A DNA stretch of 64,000 nucleotides, from contig NZ_FOYH01000004.1 of NCBI RefSeq assembly GCF_900116015.1, positions 62,001-126,000 of the forward strand, read 5' to 3'. Below, piece by piece: positions 1 through 9,871 of the stretch (positions are counted from its first letter, which is position 1; each line of letters starts with the position of its first letter). The translations under genes were made by a program, and so were the position numbers. Source of the stretch: Enterobacter sp. kpr-6. GTDB lineage: Bacteria; Pseudomonadota; Gammaproteobacteria; Enterobacterales; Enterobacteriaceae. The notes below the pieces were generated by a model. That model was not told where the DNA came from. It did no database searches and saw only the letters and a list, made by a program, of their open reading frames with translations.

Positions 1-1
1 A

Positions 2-373
2 CAAAACGAGATCGCCGCGCGCTTTATTCGCCAGTTGGGGATCCGCACGCCAAGCGCCGAACAGCCGATTGAATTTCTTTCCGGCGGCAATCAGCAAAAA
101 GTGCTGCTCTCGCGCTGGCTGCTGACCAAACCGCAGTTTCTGATCCTCGACGAACCGACGCGCGGCATCGATGTGGGCGCGCACGCCGAGATCATCCGTC
201 TGATTGAAACGCTGTGTGCCGATGGCCTGGCGCTACTGGTCATTTCTTCTGAACTGGAAGAGCTGGTGGGCTATGCGGATCGGGTGATCATCATGCGCGA
301 TCGCAAGCAGGTGGCGGAGATCCCGCTCGCGGAACTCTCCGTTCCGGCGATCATGAATGCCATTGCGGCATAA
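2..373 (+). CDS. ytfR: YtfR, galactofuranose ABC transporter ATPase (C-terminal fragment)
   Basis: The gene enters from the left edge; the reading frame is open from base 2, so a TTG at 35 is not a start. What remains is the end of the second nucleotide-binding domain of a two-domain sugar ABC ATPase: the signature LSGGNQQKV near base 75, Walker B with LILDEPTRGID near 145, and the switch region ending LVISSEL near 240. The sequence closely follows E. coli YtfR. It energises the YtfT/YjfF permeases that import galactofuranose delivered by periplasmic YtfQ. The stop lies 10 bases before ytfT, so the genes are one operon. Confidence 0.96.
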   Translation, partial: QNEIAARFIRQLGIRTPSAEQPIEFLSGGNQQKVLLSRWLLTKPQFLILDEPTRGIDVGAHAEIIRLIETLCADGLALLVISSELEELVGYADRVIIMRDRKQVAEIPLAELSVPAIMNAIAA

Positions 374-383
374 GGAGAAAATT

Positions 384-1409
384 GTGATGTCCCGTTCTCT
401 TCCTCATACTGGCGAGCCGAAGCGTCGCTTCAACTGGCCGACGGGTATGCCGCAGATTATCGCCCTGCTGCTGGTGCTGGTGGTCGACAGCCTGGTTGCG
501 CCGCATTTTTATCAGGTGATTTTGCAGGATGGCCGTCTGTTCGGCAGCCCGATCGATATTCTTAACCGCGCCGCGCCCGTCGCGCTGCTGGCGATCGGCA
601 TGACGCTGGTGATCGCCACCGGCGGCATCGATCTTTCCGTAGGGGCGGTGATGGCGATCGCGGGCGCGACGGCGGCGTCGATGACCGTCGCCGGGCACAG
701 CCTGCCGGTGGTGCTGCTGGCCGCACTCGGTTCCGGCGTACTGGCCGGGCTGTGGAACGGTGTGCTGGTGGCCATTCTTAAAATTCAGCCTTTTGTCGCC
801 ACCCTGATCTTAATGGTCGCCGGGCGCGGCGTGGCGCAGCTTATTACCTCCGGGCAGATCGTCACCTTCACGGCACCCAATCTCTCCTGGCTTGGCAGCG
901 GTTCGCTGCTGCTGTTCCCGACGCCGGTGATTATCGCGCTGGTCACGCTGGTGGTTTTCTGGCTCTTTACCCGCAAAACGGCGCTCGGCATGTTTATCGA
1001 AGCGGTGGGGATTAACATCCGCGCGGCGAAAAATGCCGGGGTGAATACCCGCCTGATGGTCATGCTGACCTATGTACTGAGCGGCGTATGCGCGGCGATC
1101 GCGGGCATCATCGTCACCGCTGACATTCGCGGCGCGGACGCCAACAACGCCGGGTTATGGCTGGAACTGGACGCCATTTTAGCGGTGGTGATCGGCGGCG
1201 GATCGCTGATGGGCGGGCGCTTTAACCTGCTGCTGTCGGTGGTCGGGGCGCTGATTATTCAGGGTATGAATACCGGGATTTTACTTTCCGGCTTCCCGCC
1301 GGAACTCAACCAGGTGGTGAAAGCCGTCGTGGTGCTGTGCGTACTGATTGTGCAGTCGCCGCGCTTTATTGCTTTACTGAAACGGAGCCGTGGTCATGAT
1401 CAAACGTAA
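384..1409 (+). CDS. ytfT: YtfT, galactofuranose ABC transporter permease
   Basis: Inner-membrane permease of the BPD transporter class used with ribose-type sugar importers, very hydrophobic throughout. The motif ATGGIDLSVGAVMAIAG (about 85 residues in) is typical of this family, as is AVVIGGGSLMGGRFN near the end. I place the start at the GTG at 384: it matches the E. coli amino terminus and has an AGGAG ribosome site about 7 bases upstream; ATG 387 is the alternative. It overlaps yjfF by 14 bases, consistent with translational coupling of the two permease halves. Confidence 0.95.
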   Translation: MMSRSLPHTGEPKRRFNWPTGMPQIIALLLVLVVDSLVAPHFYQVILQDGRLFGSPIDILNRAAPVALLAIGMTLVIATGGIDLSVGAVMAIAGATAASMTVAGHSLPVVLLAALGSGVLAGLWNGVLVAILKIQPFVATLILMVAGRGVAQLITSGQIVTFTAPNLSWLGSGSLLLFPTPVIIALVTLVVFWLFTRKTALGMFIEAVGINIRAAKNAGVNTRLMVMLTYVLSGVCAAIAGIIVTADIRGADANNAGLWLELDAILAVVIGGGSLMGGRFNLLLSVVGALIIQGMNTGILLSGFPPELNQVVKAVVVLCVLIVQSPRFIALLKRSRGHDQT

Positions 1410-2397
1410 CCTGCCGCTGATGATCACGCTCGGCGTGTTCGTGCTCGGCTACCTCTATTGCCTGACGCAGTTTCCCGGTTTTGCTTCCACGCGGGTGATC
1501 TGCAACATCCTGACCGATAACGCCTTTTTAGGGATTATCGCCGTCGGCATGACCTTTGTGATCCTCTCCGGCGGGATTGACCTGTCGGTGGGCTCGGTGA
1601 TCGCCTTTACCGGGGTGTTCCTCGCCAAAGCGATTGGTTTCTGGGGCATTTCGCCGCTGCTGGCGTTCCCGCTGGTGCTGGCGATGGGCTGCGCATTTGG
1701 CGCGTTTATGGGGCTTTTAATCGACGCGCTGAAAATTCCGGCGTTCATTATTACCCTTGCCGGGATGTTCTTTTTACGCGGCGTCAGTTATCTGGTGTCG
1801 GAAGAGTCGATCCCCATCAACCACCCGGTCTACGACACGCTCTCAAGCCTGGCATGGAAGATCCCCGGCGGCGGGCGCTTGAGCGCCATGGGCCTGCTGA
1901 TGCTGGGCGTGGTGATCATCGGGATTTTCCTCGCTCACCGCACGCGCTTTGGCAATGAGGTCTACGCCATCGGTGGAAATGCAACTTCAGCCAATCTGAT
2001 GGGTATCTCCACGCGCAGCACCACGATCCGCATTTATATGCTTTCAACCGGGCTTGCCACGCTCGCCGGGATTGTGTTCTCCGTTTATACCCAGGCGGGC
2101 TACGCGCTGGCTGGCGTCGGGGTGGAACTGGATGCGATTGCCTCGGTGGTAATCGGCGGCACGCTGCTCAGCGGCGGGGTCGGCACGGTACTCGGCACGT
2201 TATTTGGTGTGGCGATCCAGGGGCTGATCCAGACCTACATCAATTTTGACGGTACGCTCAGTTCCTGGTGGACAAAAATCGCCATCGGCATTTTGTTGTT
2301 TATTTTTATTGCCTTACAACGTGGTCTGACGGTGCTGTGGGAAAATCGCCAGAGCTCGCCAGTGACGCGCGTTAGCACGGCGGCAACAAAGCAGTAA
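1396..2397 (+). CDS. yjfF: YjfF, galactofuranose ABC transporter permease
   Basis: Second permease of the galactofuranose importer, paralogous to YtfT and sharing the ILSGGIDLSVGSVIAF motif and the VVIGGTLLSGGVG motif. The start ATG at 1396 lies inside the end of ytfT and gives the E. coli-like amino terminus MIKRNLPLMIT; an in-frame GTG six bases earlier is less likely. It ends the ytfQRT-yjfF operon. About 105 bases follow before the next gene, containing a sigma-28 promoter for that gene. Confidence 0.95.
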   Translation: MIKRNLPLMITLGVFVLGYLYCLTQFPGFASTRVICNILTDNAFLGIIAVGMTFVILSGGIDLSVGSVIAFTGVFLAKAIGFWGISPLLAFPLVLAMGCAFGAFMGLLIDALKIPAFIITLAGMFFLRGVSYLVSEESIPINHPVYDTLSSLAWKIPGGGRLSAMGLLMLGVVIIGIFLAHRTRFGNEVYAIGGNATSANLMGISTRSTTIRIYMLSTGLATLAGIVFSVYTQAGYALAGVGVELDAIASVVIGGTLLSGGVGTVLGTLFGVAIQGLIQTYINFDGTLSSWWTKIAIGILLFIFIALQRGLTVLWENRQSSPVTRVSTAATKQ

Positions 2398-2422
2398 CAC
2401 ATTGAATTGTCTAAAAAAGCAC

Positions 2423-2449
2423 TAAAGATATTCCGGTAGCGGCCGATAA
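2423..2449 (+). promoter_or_regulatory. Sigma-28 (FliA) promoter of the chemoreceptor gene
   Basis: TAAA at 2423-2426, exactly 15 bases, then GCCGATAA at 2442-2449. This is an exact fit to the flagellar sigma-28 consensus, 55 bases before the chemoreceptor start. It places the gene in the flagellar/chemotaxis regulon. Confidence 0.88.
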
Positions 2450-2503
2450 CCTTTCGTTACGCATATTTTCGCCACGAAGTATCCTGCTACCGGAATCATC
2501 AAC

Positions 2504-4069
2504 ATGCTAAAAACGCTATCGATTCGCACCGGCTTGCTTTCCTTACTGGCCGTTATGACCTTACTCCTGCTGCTGGTGAGCGGCATGGGGATTTACGCCC
2601 TTACGCAAAGTTCCTCTTCACTGCAACGTATTAACCACCTTCAGGGGGAGCAAATGGCTCGCCTTAACGAAGGCTACAACCTGATCCTGCGGGCGCGAAA
2701 TGAAGCGGGCCAGGCCGTTCGCATGATGGAAGTCGGCCTGCTCGACGATGCCGCCAAATCGGTCAAAAACATCAACGGCGAAATCGCGCAGGCGCAAAAA
2801 AGTATGCAGGCGGTAATTAACGCTGGCGTGGACGATGAGAAGGGCAAACCGCTGCTTGAGAAGGTCGCCCGCAGCTATAACGCATTTAATACGCAGGGCA
2901 TCGTGCCGATGCTGGGCGCACTTAACGAGCAGAGCGCTGACAGCTATTACGATCTGCTGGAAAACAAACTGATCCCGGTCTCCCGCCAGTTTGATACCGA
3001 TATGCAGGCTTTCCTGAAGTGGGGAGAGGCGCGCGGTAAAACGGAAGTGGACGACGTACAGCGCAGTAAAAACCGCGTGATGCTGTTTATCGTGATTGCC
3101 GCGCTGCTGACGGCGGGCATTATCGTACTGGCGTGGATGGTGCTGCGCCATATGCTGCTCAAGCCGCTGGATGCCTCCATTAAACAGCTTGAGCAGGTGG
3201 CCGCAGGCGATCTGCTTCCGGCTAACGCGCATCCGGCAAGCCAGGAATTTACCCGCCTGAATGCGGCAATTGAAGAGATGCGTCAGTCGCTGGTGGAATC
3301 CGTCACCCGCGTGCGTGATGCCAGCGCGCAAATTGATACCGGTAGCCGCGAGCTGACCGCCGGGAATATGGATCTGGCCCAGCGCACTGAATCCAACGCC
3401 ACCTCCCTTGAGCAGACGGCGGCGAGCATGGAAGAGATCACCGCGACGGTGAAACAGAACGCCGATAACGCCGAGCAGGCGCACCAACTGGCGAAAACGG
3501 TATCCGACACCGCCGATCGCGGCAGCGAAATGGTCTGCTACGTGATTGAAAAGATGAGCGATATCTCCGGCAGTGCCAACCGCATCGCCGACATCCTGAG
3601 CGTTATCGACGGCATTGCTTTCCAGACCAATATCCTCGCGCTGAACGCCTCGGTGGAAGCCGCCCGCGCGGGTGAGCAGGGTCGCGGATTTGCGGTGGTT
3701 GCCGGTGAAGTGCGTAACCTCGCCAGCCGCAGCGCCGATGCCGCCAAAGAGATCCGCACGCTGATTAAAGATTCCCAGACCCACGTGAGCGAAGGCAGCG
3801 ATCTGGCGATGCAGGCCGGGGAAACCATGGACGAAATCGCCGGGGAAGTTATGCGCATGACGAAGCTGATGCGTGAAATCGCCAGCGCCTCCCACGAGCA
3901 GAGCCGGGGGATTGAGCAGGTGAATATTGCGGTCAATCAGATGGACGAAACCGCGCAGCAGAACTCGGCGCTGGTGCAGCAGTCCTCTGCCGCGACGCGC
4001 TCGCTGGAAGAGCAGTCAAGGGAGTTGATGGAAGCGATGGCGTCGTTCAGGTTGCAGACGGCGGGGTAG
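2504..4069 (+). CDS. Methyl-accepting chemotaxis protein, Tar/Tsr topology
   Basis: 521-residue transmembrane chemoreceptor. Membrane segment one is at about residues 10-32, then a four-helix-type periplasmic sensor of about 155 residues, membrane segment two at about 190-213 (VMLFIVIAALLTAGIIVLAW), a HAMP region, and a coiled-coil signalling domain whose conserved tip (GIAFQTNILALNASVEAARA) starts near residue 370. The tip binds CheA and CheW. It ends MASFRLQTAG and has no NWETF-type pentapeptide, so methylation would depend on other receptors carrying the CheR/CheB tether. The ligand cannot be read from sequence. It is transcribed from a sigma-28 promoter. Confidence 0.93.
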   Translation: MLKTLSIRTGLLSLLAVMTLLLLLVSGMGIYALTQSSSSLQRINHLQGEQMARLNEGYNLILRARNEAGQAVRMMEVGLLDDAAKSVKNINGEIAQAQKSMQAVINAGVDDEKGKPLLEKVARSYNAFNTQGIVPMLGALNEQSADSYYDLLENKLIPVSRQFDTDMQAFLKWGEARGKTEVDDVQRSKNRVMLFIVIAALLTAGIIVLAWMVLRHMLLKPLDASIKQLEQVAAGDLLPANAHPASQEFTRLNAAIEEMRQSLVESVTRVRDASAQIDTGSRELTAGNMDLAQRTESNATSLEQTAASMEEITATVKQNADNAEQAHQLAKTVSDTADRGSEMVCYVIEKMSDISGSANRIADILSVIDGIAFQTNILALNASVEAARAGEQGRGFAVVAGEVRNLASRSADAAKEIRTLIKDSQTHVSEGSDLAMQAGETMDEIAGEVMRMTKLMREIASASHEQSRGIEQVNIAVNQMDETAQQNSALVQQSSAATRSLEEQSRELMEAMASFRLQTAG

Positions 4070-4076
4070 AACGTTT

Positions 4077-4154
4077 CCCCTCACCCCGGCCCTCTCCCTC
4101 AGGGAGAGGGGGATCGGTTCCCTCTCCCTGAGGGAGAGGGTTAGGGTGAGGGTG
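4077..4154. repeat. GC-rich palindromic intergenic repeat, copy 1
   Basis: Opens with CCCTCACCCCGG, contains two CCCTCTCCCT-AGGGAGAGGG hairpins and closes with GTTAGGGTGAGGG, so the outer ends are also inverted repeats. It lies between the convergent chemoreceptor and fbp genes. A short tandem of GGTGAGGGTGAAAATTAC follows at 4147-4180. Confidence 0.9.
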
Positions 4155-4177
4155 AAAATTACGGGTGAGGGTGAAAA

Positions 4178-5176
4178 TTACGCGTCCGGGAACTCGCGCA
4201 TAAACCGCTCTACATCATCCACCATATGCTCATTCCCCACGAAGAACGGGCGGCGCTGGTGCAGGCTTTCCGGCATGATATCCAGAATACGCTCTTTACC
4301 GTCGCTCGCTTTACCGCCTGCCTGTTCCGCCAGGAACGCCATCGGGTTGCATTCATACAGCAAACGCAGCTTCCCTTCCGGGTGGCTGGCGGTGCTTGGG
4401 TAGAGATAAATCCCGCCTTTCAGCAGGTTACGGTGGAAGTCCGCCACCAGCGAACCAATGTAGCGCGTGGTGTACGGGCGCTGCGTTGACTTATCTTCTT
4501 CCTGGCAGAACTTCAGATACTTCTTCACGCCCTGCGGGAATTTAATGTAGTTGCCTTCATTAATGGAGTAAGTGTTGCCCTTTGCCGGGTAGCGCATACG
4601 CTCCTGGCACAGGCAGAAGACGCCGAGCGACGGATCGTAGGTGAAAGCGTGAACGCCGCAGCCGGTGGTGTACACCAGCATGGTGGAGGAGCCGTAAACC
4701 ACATAGCCCGCCGCAACCTGCTTGCTGCCCGGTTGCAGGAAGTCTTCTTCCGTGACCGCAGTGCCGACCGGCGTAACGCGGCGGTAAATAGAGAAGATGG
4801 TACCGACAGAAACGTTAACGTCGATGTTGGAAGAACCGTCCAGCGGGTCCATCAGCACCACGTATTTCGCGTGCTCACAGCCTTCAAAAACAACGATTTC
4901 ATCTTCTTCTTCAGAGGCGATACCCGCAACGATGTCCCGTGCGCGCAGTGCAGCTTTTAGTTTTTCATTGGCGAACAGATCGAGTTTCTGCTGAACCTCG
5001 CCCTGTACGTTTTCAGCACCGCTGGCACCGAGAATATCAACCAGTCCGGCTTTGTTGATATCGCGGTGGATGATCTTAGCACCCAGCTTTATCGCTGATA
5101 ACAAAGCAGTCAGTTCACCGGTAGCGTGAGAAAACTCATGCTGCTTTTCAACGATAAATTCACCTAACGTTTTCAT
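4178..5176 (-). CDS. fbp: Fructose-1,6-bisphosphatase class 1
   Basis: Gluconeogenic enzyme that hydrolyses fructose-1,6-bisphosphate to fructose-6-phosphate in the cytosol. Full length at 332 residues, as in E. coli. The metal and phosphate site [20 protein letters not shown] lies at about residues 110-130, and the acidic EEEDE/FEG stretch just before it also matches class 1 enzymes. The start [20 protein letters not shown] matches the family. Divergent from mpl with about 175 bases between the starts. Confidence 0.97.
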   Translation of the reverse strand: MKTLGEFIVEKQHEFSHATGELTALLSAIKLGAKIIHRDINKAGLVDILGASGAENVQGEVQQKLDLFANEKLKAALRARDIVAGIASEEEDEIVVFEGCEHAKYVVLMDPLDGSSNIDVNVSVGTIFSIYRRVTPVGTAVTEEDFLQPGSKQVAAGYVVYGSSTMLVYTTGCGVHAFTYDPSLGVFCLCQERMRYPAKGNTYSINEGNYIKFPQGVKKYLKFCQEEDKSTQRPYTTRYIGSLVADFHRNLLKGGIYLYPSTASHPEGKLRLLYECNPMAFLAEQAGGKASDGKERILDIMPESLHQRRPFFVGNEHMVDDVERFMREFPDA

Positions 5177-5351
5177 AACACTTCCCTACAATTTATGTGG
5201 AGTAAAGCGACTGCAACAATCTTAACAAAGTTTCAAAAGATTGCGCAGAGGTGAATCGCGCCAGCAGACCTGGGATTATCCTGAAATGCATTTCTCTTAC
5301 GGCAGAACATCGGGGTAAAATGGCCGCCAGATTAGAGAAAGGTAACGACGT

Positions 5352-6734
5352 ATGCGCATTCATATATTGGGGATTTGTGGCACGTTCATGGGCGGACTGG
5401 CAATGCTGGCGCGCTCCCTGGGCCACGAGGTAACGGGTTCGGACGCCAATGTGTATCCGCCGATGAGCACGCTGCTTGAAGAGCAGGGCATTGAATTAAT
5501 TCAGGGTTATGACCCCAGCCAGCTGGATGACGAGCCGGATCTGGTGATTATCGGTAACGCCATGACGCGCGGGAATCCGTGTGTTGAAGCGGTGCTGGAA
5601 AAGAACATTCCGTATATGTCCGGCCCGCAGTGGCTGCACGATTTTGTCCTGTGTGACCGCTGGGTGCTGGCCGTCGCCGGGACGCACGGCAAAACCACCA
5701 CCGCCGGCATGGTGACCTGGATCCTCGAAGCCTGCGGCTACAAACCGGGCTTTGTGATCGGCGGCGTGCCGGGCAACTTTGACGTGTCAGCCCGCCTGGG
5801 TGAAAGCCCGTTCTTCGTGATTGAAGCGGACGAATATGACTGCGCCTTCTTTGATAAACGCTCCAAGTTCGTGCATTACTGTCCGCGCACGCTGATCCTC
5901 AACAACCTTGAGTTCGATCACGCGGACATCTTCGACGATCTGAAAGCGATTCAGAAGCAATTCCACCACCTGGTGCGCATCGTACCGGGGCAGGGGAAAA
6001 TCATCTGGCCGGAAAGCGACATCAACCTGAAACAGACCATGGCGATGGGCTGCTGGAGCGAGCAGGAGCTGGTGGGCGAACAGGGCCACTGGCAGGCGAA
6101 AAAGCTGACCACCGACGCATCCGTCTGGGAAGTATGGCTGGATGGCGAATGCACGGGCCGTGTCGAATGGGATCTGGTTGGCGAGCACAACATGCATAAC
6201 GGTCTGATGGCGATTGCCGCCGCCCGTCATGTGGGTGTGACGCCTGCGGATGCAGCGAACGCGCTCGGCTCATTCGTGAATGCCCGTCGTCGCCTGGAGC
6301 TGCGCGGTGAAGCCAACGGCGTGACGGTGTACGACGATTTCGCGCACCACCCGACGGCGATCCTCGCCACCCTTGCCGCGCTGCGCGGGAAAGTGGGCGG
6401 TACGGCGCGTATTCTGGCGGTGCTGGAGCCGCGCTCGAACACCATGAAAATGGGCGTCTGCAAAGACGATCTCGCTCCATCACTGGGCCGCGCGGATGAA
6501 GTCTTCCTGCTGCAACCGCAGCACATTCCATGGCAGGTAGCGGAAGTGGCTGAAGCCTGCATTCAGCCCGCCCACTGGCATGCTGACGTGGACACGCTGG
6601 CAGAGATGATCGTGAAAACCGCCCAGCCGGGGGATCATATTCTGGTGATGAGCAACGGTGGTTTTGGTGGGATACATCAGAAACTGCTGGATGGGCTGGC
6701 GAAGAAAGCCGCTGCGGCGGCAGAGCCGGTTTAG
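5352..6734 (+). CDS. mpl: Mpl, UDP-MurNAc:L-Ala-gamma-D-Glu-mDAP ligase
   Basis: Cytosolic murein-recycling ligase that attaches the recovered tripeptide to UDP-N-acetylmuramate. 460 residues, Mur-ligase fold: an amino-terminal Rossmann part (MRIHILGICGTFMGGLAMLA), ATP-binding loop AVAGTHGKTTTAGMV near residue 108, central EADEYDCAFFDKRSKF and carboxy-terminal DDFAHHPTAI. A ribosome site (GAGAAAGG) lies about 8 bases before ATG. Monocistronic between fbp (divergent) and a repeat element. Confidence 0.97.
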   Translation: MRIHILGICGTFMGGLAMLARSLGHEVTGSDANVYPPMSTLLEEQGIELIQGYDPSQLDDEPDLVIIGNAMTRGNPCVEAVLEKNIPYMSGPQWLHDFVLCDRWVLAVAGTHGKTTTAGMVTWILEACGYKPGFVIGGVPGNFDVSARLGESPFFVIEADEYDCAFFDKRSKFVHYCPRTLILNNLEFDHADIFDDLKAIQKQFHHLVRIVPGQGKIIWPESDINLKQTMAMGCWSEQELVGEQGHWQAKKLTTDASVWEVWLDGECTGRVEWDLVGEHNMHNGLMAIAAARHVGVTPADAANALGSFVNARRRLELRGEANGVTVYDDFAHHPTAILATLAALRGKVGGTARILAVLEPRSNTMKMGVCKDDLAPSLGRADEVFLLQPQHIPWQVAEVAEACIQPAHWHADVDTLAEMIVKTAQPGDHILVMSNGGFGGIHQKLLDGLAKKAAAAAEPV

Positions 6735-6740
6735 GTTTTT

Positions 6741-6838
6741 ACCCTCACCCTAACCCTCTCCCTAAGGGAGAGGGAACGGATCGAGTACAGGCCTGCCTTT
6801 CCCCCTCTCCCATGGGGAGAGGGCCGGGGTGAGGGGGA
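6741..6838. repeat. GC-rich palindromic intergenic repeat, copy 2
   Basis: Inverted orientation relative to copy 1: begins CCCTCACCCTAACCCTCTCCC and ends GGGCCGGGGTGAGGGGG, with two internal CCCTCTCCC/GGGAGAGGG hairpins. It separates the convergent mpl and darP genes, where it could also end both transcripts. Confidence 0.9.
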
Positions 6839-6847
6839 AGAACCCGC

Positions 6848-7399
6848 TTACTCTTCCCCTTCAGACAGCTCACGCAAATACTGGAAAATCAAACGCGCGG
6901 ACTTCGGCGCTTTATTCCCTTCTTTCTCTTTTTGCGCATTGCGGATCAGCGAGCGTAACTGCTGGCGGTCGGCGTGTGGCCACAGGTTCAGCACTTCCGG
7001 CACCGCGTCATCACCCTGTTCGATCAACCGATCGCGGATCTGTTCCAGCTTGTGGAAAAACGCGACCTGCTGGTTGTGGCGGTTTTTCAGCTTATCCAGC
7101 GCCTGCCGGATCGGATCGACCTCGCGCTGACGCAGCAATTTGCCGATCAACTGCAACTGGCGGCGGCGGCCTTCTTTCTTAATGCGCTGCGCCAGTTCAA
7201 TGGCCGCGCGTAAATCATCATCCAGTGGGATCTTGTCGAGGGCGTTTTTACCCAGATCCACCAGTTCAGCGCCGAGGCGTTTTAATTCTTCCGCATCGCG
7301 CTTAATTTCACTTTTACTGACCCAGATGATCTCATCATCTTCATCGTCAATATCATCACCGGGCACGTCGTCGAGCCAGTCATCGGGCTGCTTGGTCAT
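6848..7399 (-). CDS. darP: DarP (YjgA), 50S ribosome assembly factor
   Basis: Small, highly charged helical protein of 183 residues matching E. coli YjgA/DarP, which associates with the large ribosomal subunit during late assembly. Starts [16 protein letters not shown] with an acidic segment, then long helices rich in Lys, Arg and Glu. I chose ATG 7399 for its AGGAG ribosome site (GGAGCCTGAG) and homology; the frame stays open upstream but that part is not family-like. Divergent from tldE. Confidence 0.95.
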   Translation of the reverse strand: MTKQPDDWLDDVPGDDIDDEDDEIIWVSKSEIKRDAEELKRLGAELVDLGKNALDKIPLDDDLRAAIELAQRIKKEGRRRQLQLIGKLLRQREVDPIRQALDKLKNRHNQQVAFFHKLEQIRDRLIEQGDDAVPEVLNLWPHADRQQLRSLIRNAQKEKEGNKAPKSARLIFQYLRELSEGEE

Positions 7400-7493
7400 C
7401 TCAGGCTCCTTAAAAAAGAGGCTAATACTAACACCCTGGGAGCACACTGAGAATGGGTTCTCTGTTAGACTTCTTTGAAACTCCCTCTACATT

Positions 7494-8846
7494 ATGGCAT
7501 TAGCGATGAAAGTAATCACACAAGTTGCGCAGCAACGCAAAGCACTGGAAGAGGCCGTATCGACTGCACTGGAACTCGCCGCTGGCAAGTCTGACGGTGC
7601 AGAAGTGGCGGTATCGAAGACGACCGGTATTAGCGTCAGCACGCGCTACGGTGAGGCGGAGAACGTTGAATTCAACAGCGATGGTGCGCTTGGCATCACC
7701 GTTTATCATCAAAATCGCAAAGGCAGCGCCTCGTCTACCGACTTAAGCCCGGAGGCCATTGCGCGCACCGTGCAGGCGGCGCTGGACATCGCCCGCTACA
7801 CCTCGCCGGATCCGTTTGCTGGCGTCGCCGATAAAGATCTGCTGGCTTTTGAAGCCCCGGATCTGGATCTGTTCCACCCGGCGGAAGTGACCCCCGACGA
7901 AGCGATTGAACTGGCTGCCCGTGCCGAGCAGGCGTCGCTGAACGTCGATAAGCGCATTACCAATACCGAAGGCGGCAGCTTTAACAGCCACTACGGGATT
8001 AAAGTTTTTGGCAACAGCCACGGCATGCTGCAAAGCTACTGCTCAACGCGCCACTCCCTCTCCAGTTGCGTTATCGCGGAAGAGAACGGCGATATGGAAC
8101 GTGATTACGCCTACACCATCAGCCGTCGTTTAAGCGACCTGCAATCCCCGGAATGGGTGGGCGCTGAGTGCGCACGACGCACGCTGTCGCGTCTCTCTCC
8201 GCGCAAACTCTCCACCATGAAAGCACCGGTGATTTTTGCAAATGAAGTGGCGACCGGGCTGTTCGGACACCTGGTCGGCGCGATTGCGGGTGGTGCGGTG
8301 TATCGCAAATCCACCTTCCTGCTGGATCATCTCGGCAAGCAGATCCTGCCGGAATGGTTAACGATCGAAGAGCATCCGCATTTATTAGGCGGACTGGCGT
8401 CCACGCCGTTTGACAGCGAAGGCGTGCGCACGGAGCGCCGCGATATCATCAAAGATGGCATCCTGACTCAGTGGCTGCTGACCAACTATTCCGCGCGTAA
8501 GCTGGGGCTGAAAAGCACCGGTCACGCGGGCGGCATTCACAACTGGCGCATCAACGGACGCGGCCTCGGCTTTGAGCAGATGCTTAAAGAGATGGGCACA
8601 GGTCTGGTGGTAACAGAGTTGATGGGGCAGGGCGTGAGCGGCATCACCGGTGATTACTCGCGCGGTGCGGCCGGATTCTGGGTCGAAAACGGTGAAATTC
8701 AGTACCCGGTGAGTGAAATTACCATCGCCGGTAACCTGAAAGATATGTGGCGTAATATGGTCACCATTGGTGACGATATCGAAACGCGCAGCAATATTCA
8801 GTGTGGTTCAGTGCTGCTGCCGGAGATGAAAATCGCTGGCCAGTAA
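7494..8846 (+). CDS. pmbA: TldE (PmbA), metalloprotease complex subunit
   Basis: 450-residue partner of TldD. In E. coli the TldD/E complex degrades unfolded peptides and matures microcin B17, and it affects CcdA stability. This subunit lacks the HExxxH zinc motif that TldD carries, as expected. The start [11 protein letters not shown] matches E. coli PmbA, and conserved stretches such as [20 protein letters not shown] and [11 protein letters not shown] are present. It is followed after 30 bases by cybC, so the two may be cotranscribed. Confidence 0.96.
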   Translation: MALAMKVITQVAQQRKALEEAVSTALELAAGKSDGAEVAVSKTTGISVSTRYGEAENVEFNSDGALGITVYHQNRKGSASSTDLSPEAIARTVQAALDIARYTSPDPFAGVADKDLLAFEAPDLDLFHPAEVTPDEAIELAARAEQASLNVDKRITNTEGGSFNSHYGIKVFGNSHGMLQSYCSTRHSLSSCVIAEENGDMERDYAYTISRRLSDLQSPEWVGAECARRTLSRLSPRKLSTMKAPVIFANEVATGLFGHLVGAIAGGAVYRKSTFLLDHLGKQILPEWLTIEEHPHLLGGLASTPFDSEGVRTERRDIIKDGILTQWLLTNYSARKLGLKSTGHAGGIHNWRINGRGLGFEQMLKEMGTGLVVTELMGQGVSGITGDYSRGAAGFWVENGEIQYPVSEITIAGNLKDMWRNMVTIGDDIETRSNIQCGSVLLPEMKIAGQ

Positions 8847-8876
8847 TTATCAATAACAACAAAAAGGAAATGAGCA

Positions 8877-9260
8877 ATGCGTAAAAAACTGCTGGCGATA
8901 CTGGCTGTATCATCCCTCTTTGTAGGCCAGGCGGCATTTGCCGATCTGGAAGATGATATGGACACGCTTAATGAAAACCTGAAAGTAGTGCAAAAAACCG
9001 ATAACGCGGCGGAAATGAAAGACGCGTTAGCGAAAATGCGCACTGCTGCGCTGGATGCGCAAAAAGAAACGCCGCCGAAGCTGGAAGACAAACCGGCAGA
9101 CAGCCCGGAAATGAAAGATTTTCGCCACGGTTTTGACATTCTGGTTGGGCAGATTGATGGCGCAATGAAGCTGGCTAACGAAGGCAAAGTGAAAGAAGCG
9201 CAGGCCGCGGCGGAAGAGTTTAAAACCACGCGTAATACCTACCACAAGAAGTACCGCTAA
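8877..9260 (+). CDS. cybC: Cytochrome b562, soluble periplasmic
   Basis: Four-helix-bundle haem protein of the periplasm. A 22-residue signal peptide ([22 protein letters not shown]) precedes the mature protein [10 protein letters not shown]. The axial ligands are visible: Met at mature position 7 and a His in the last helix (NTYHKKYR). 127 residues, intact, with full signal sequence; the K-12 reference copy is disrupted. Physiological electron partner unknown. A GGAAATGAGCA ribosome site precedes ATG. Confidence 0.96.
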   Translation: MRKKLLAILAVSSLFVGQAAFADLEDDMDTLNENLKVVQKTDNAAEMKDALAKMRTAALDAQKETPPKLEDKPADSPEMKDFRHGFDILVGQIDGAMKLANEGKVKEAQAAAEEFKTTRNTYHKKYR

Positions 9261-9265
9261 TTTTT

Positions 9266-9392
9266 CCCCCTCACCCCGGCCCTCTCCCTCAGGGAGAGGG
9301 TGAAAGGCGGGCCGGTGCTCGCCCTTCGCCGGGGGAGAGGGTGAAAGGTAAGTCGGTGCTCGATCCGTCCCCTCTCCCTGAGGGAGAGGGTT
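9266..9392. repeat. GC-rich palindromic intergenic repeat, copy 3 (three units)
   Basis: Starts CCCCCTCACCCCGGCCCTC and carries three partial hairpin units with spacers containing GGTGAAAGG and GTGCTCG, ending AGGGAGAGGGTTA, which overlaps the end of nrdG. Lies between convergent cybC and nrdG; the nrdG stop codon falls within its last bases. Confidence 0.88.
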
Positions 9393-9855
9393 AGCGCAGG
9401 TGATGCACCACCTGATTACTACTCCCGCGCCAGATCAGCATCGGATCTTTCAGGTCCTGCACAAATTTACCGTCGATCAGCACGTTGATCAGATCCACCA
9501 CCGCCTTCTGCGCGTCATTCAATTCCTCCAGCTTGTACCCCGTCCACACCCAGATATCTTTGCCGGGGCATTCCGCGCGGATGCGCTGTACCAGCGCTAA
9601 TATCTCAGGCACGTTTTGTGGGTGCAGCGGATCACCGCCAGAGAGGGAGATCCCCTGGCGCTTGACGCGGGTATCGTTCAAATCAGCAATGATGTTATCG
9701 GCCATTTCAGCGGTAAAAGGCTGCCCGGAATTCAGCCGCCAGGTGCTTTTGTTATAGCAGCCAGGGCACTCGTGAACGCACCCTGAGACGAACAGGGTAC
9801 AGCGGGTGCCAGGGCCGTTAACGATATCGACGGGGTAATATGCGTGAAAGTTCAT
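9391..9855 (-). CDS. nrdG: NrdG, anaerobic ribonucleotide reductase activating enzyme
   Basis: Radical-SAM activase that generates the glycyl radical on NrdD. 154 residues. The iron-sulphur motif C-x3-C-x2-C appears as CVHECPGCYN near residue 26, and SLSGGDPLHP is the conserved SAM-contact segment. Lies downstream of nrdD in the same orientation; copy 4 of the repeat sits between them, unusual for an operon. Confidence 0.97.
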   Translation of the reverse strand: MNFHAYYPVDIVNGPGTRCTLFVSGCVHECPGCYNKSTWRLNSGQPFTAEMADNIIADLNDTRVKRQGISLSGGDPLHPQNVPEILALVQRIRAECPGKDIWVWTGYKLEELNDAQKAVVDLINVLIDGKFVQDLKDPMLIWRGSSNQVVHHLR

Positions 9856-9871
9856 AGTGAATAACCTGATG

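Noticed and set aside
2618-3895. Long minus-strand open frame (425 codons) opposite the chemoreceptor
   Set aside because: It has no family-like motif and mirrors the codon structure of the clear chemoreceptor gene; a shadow.
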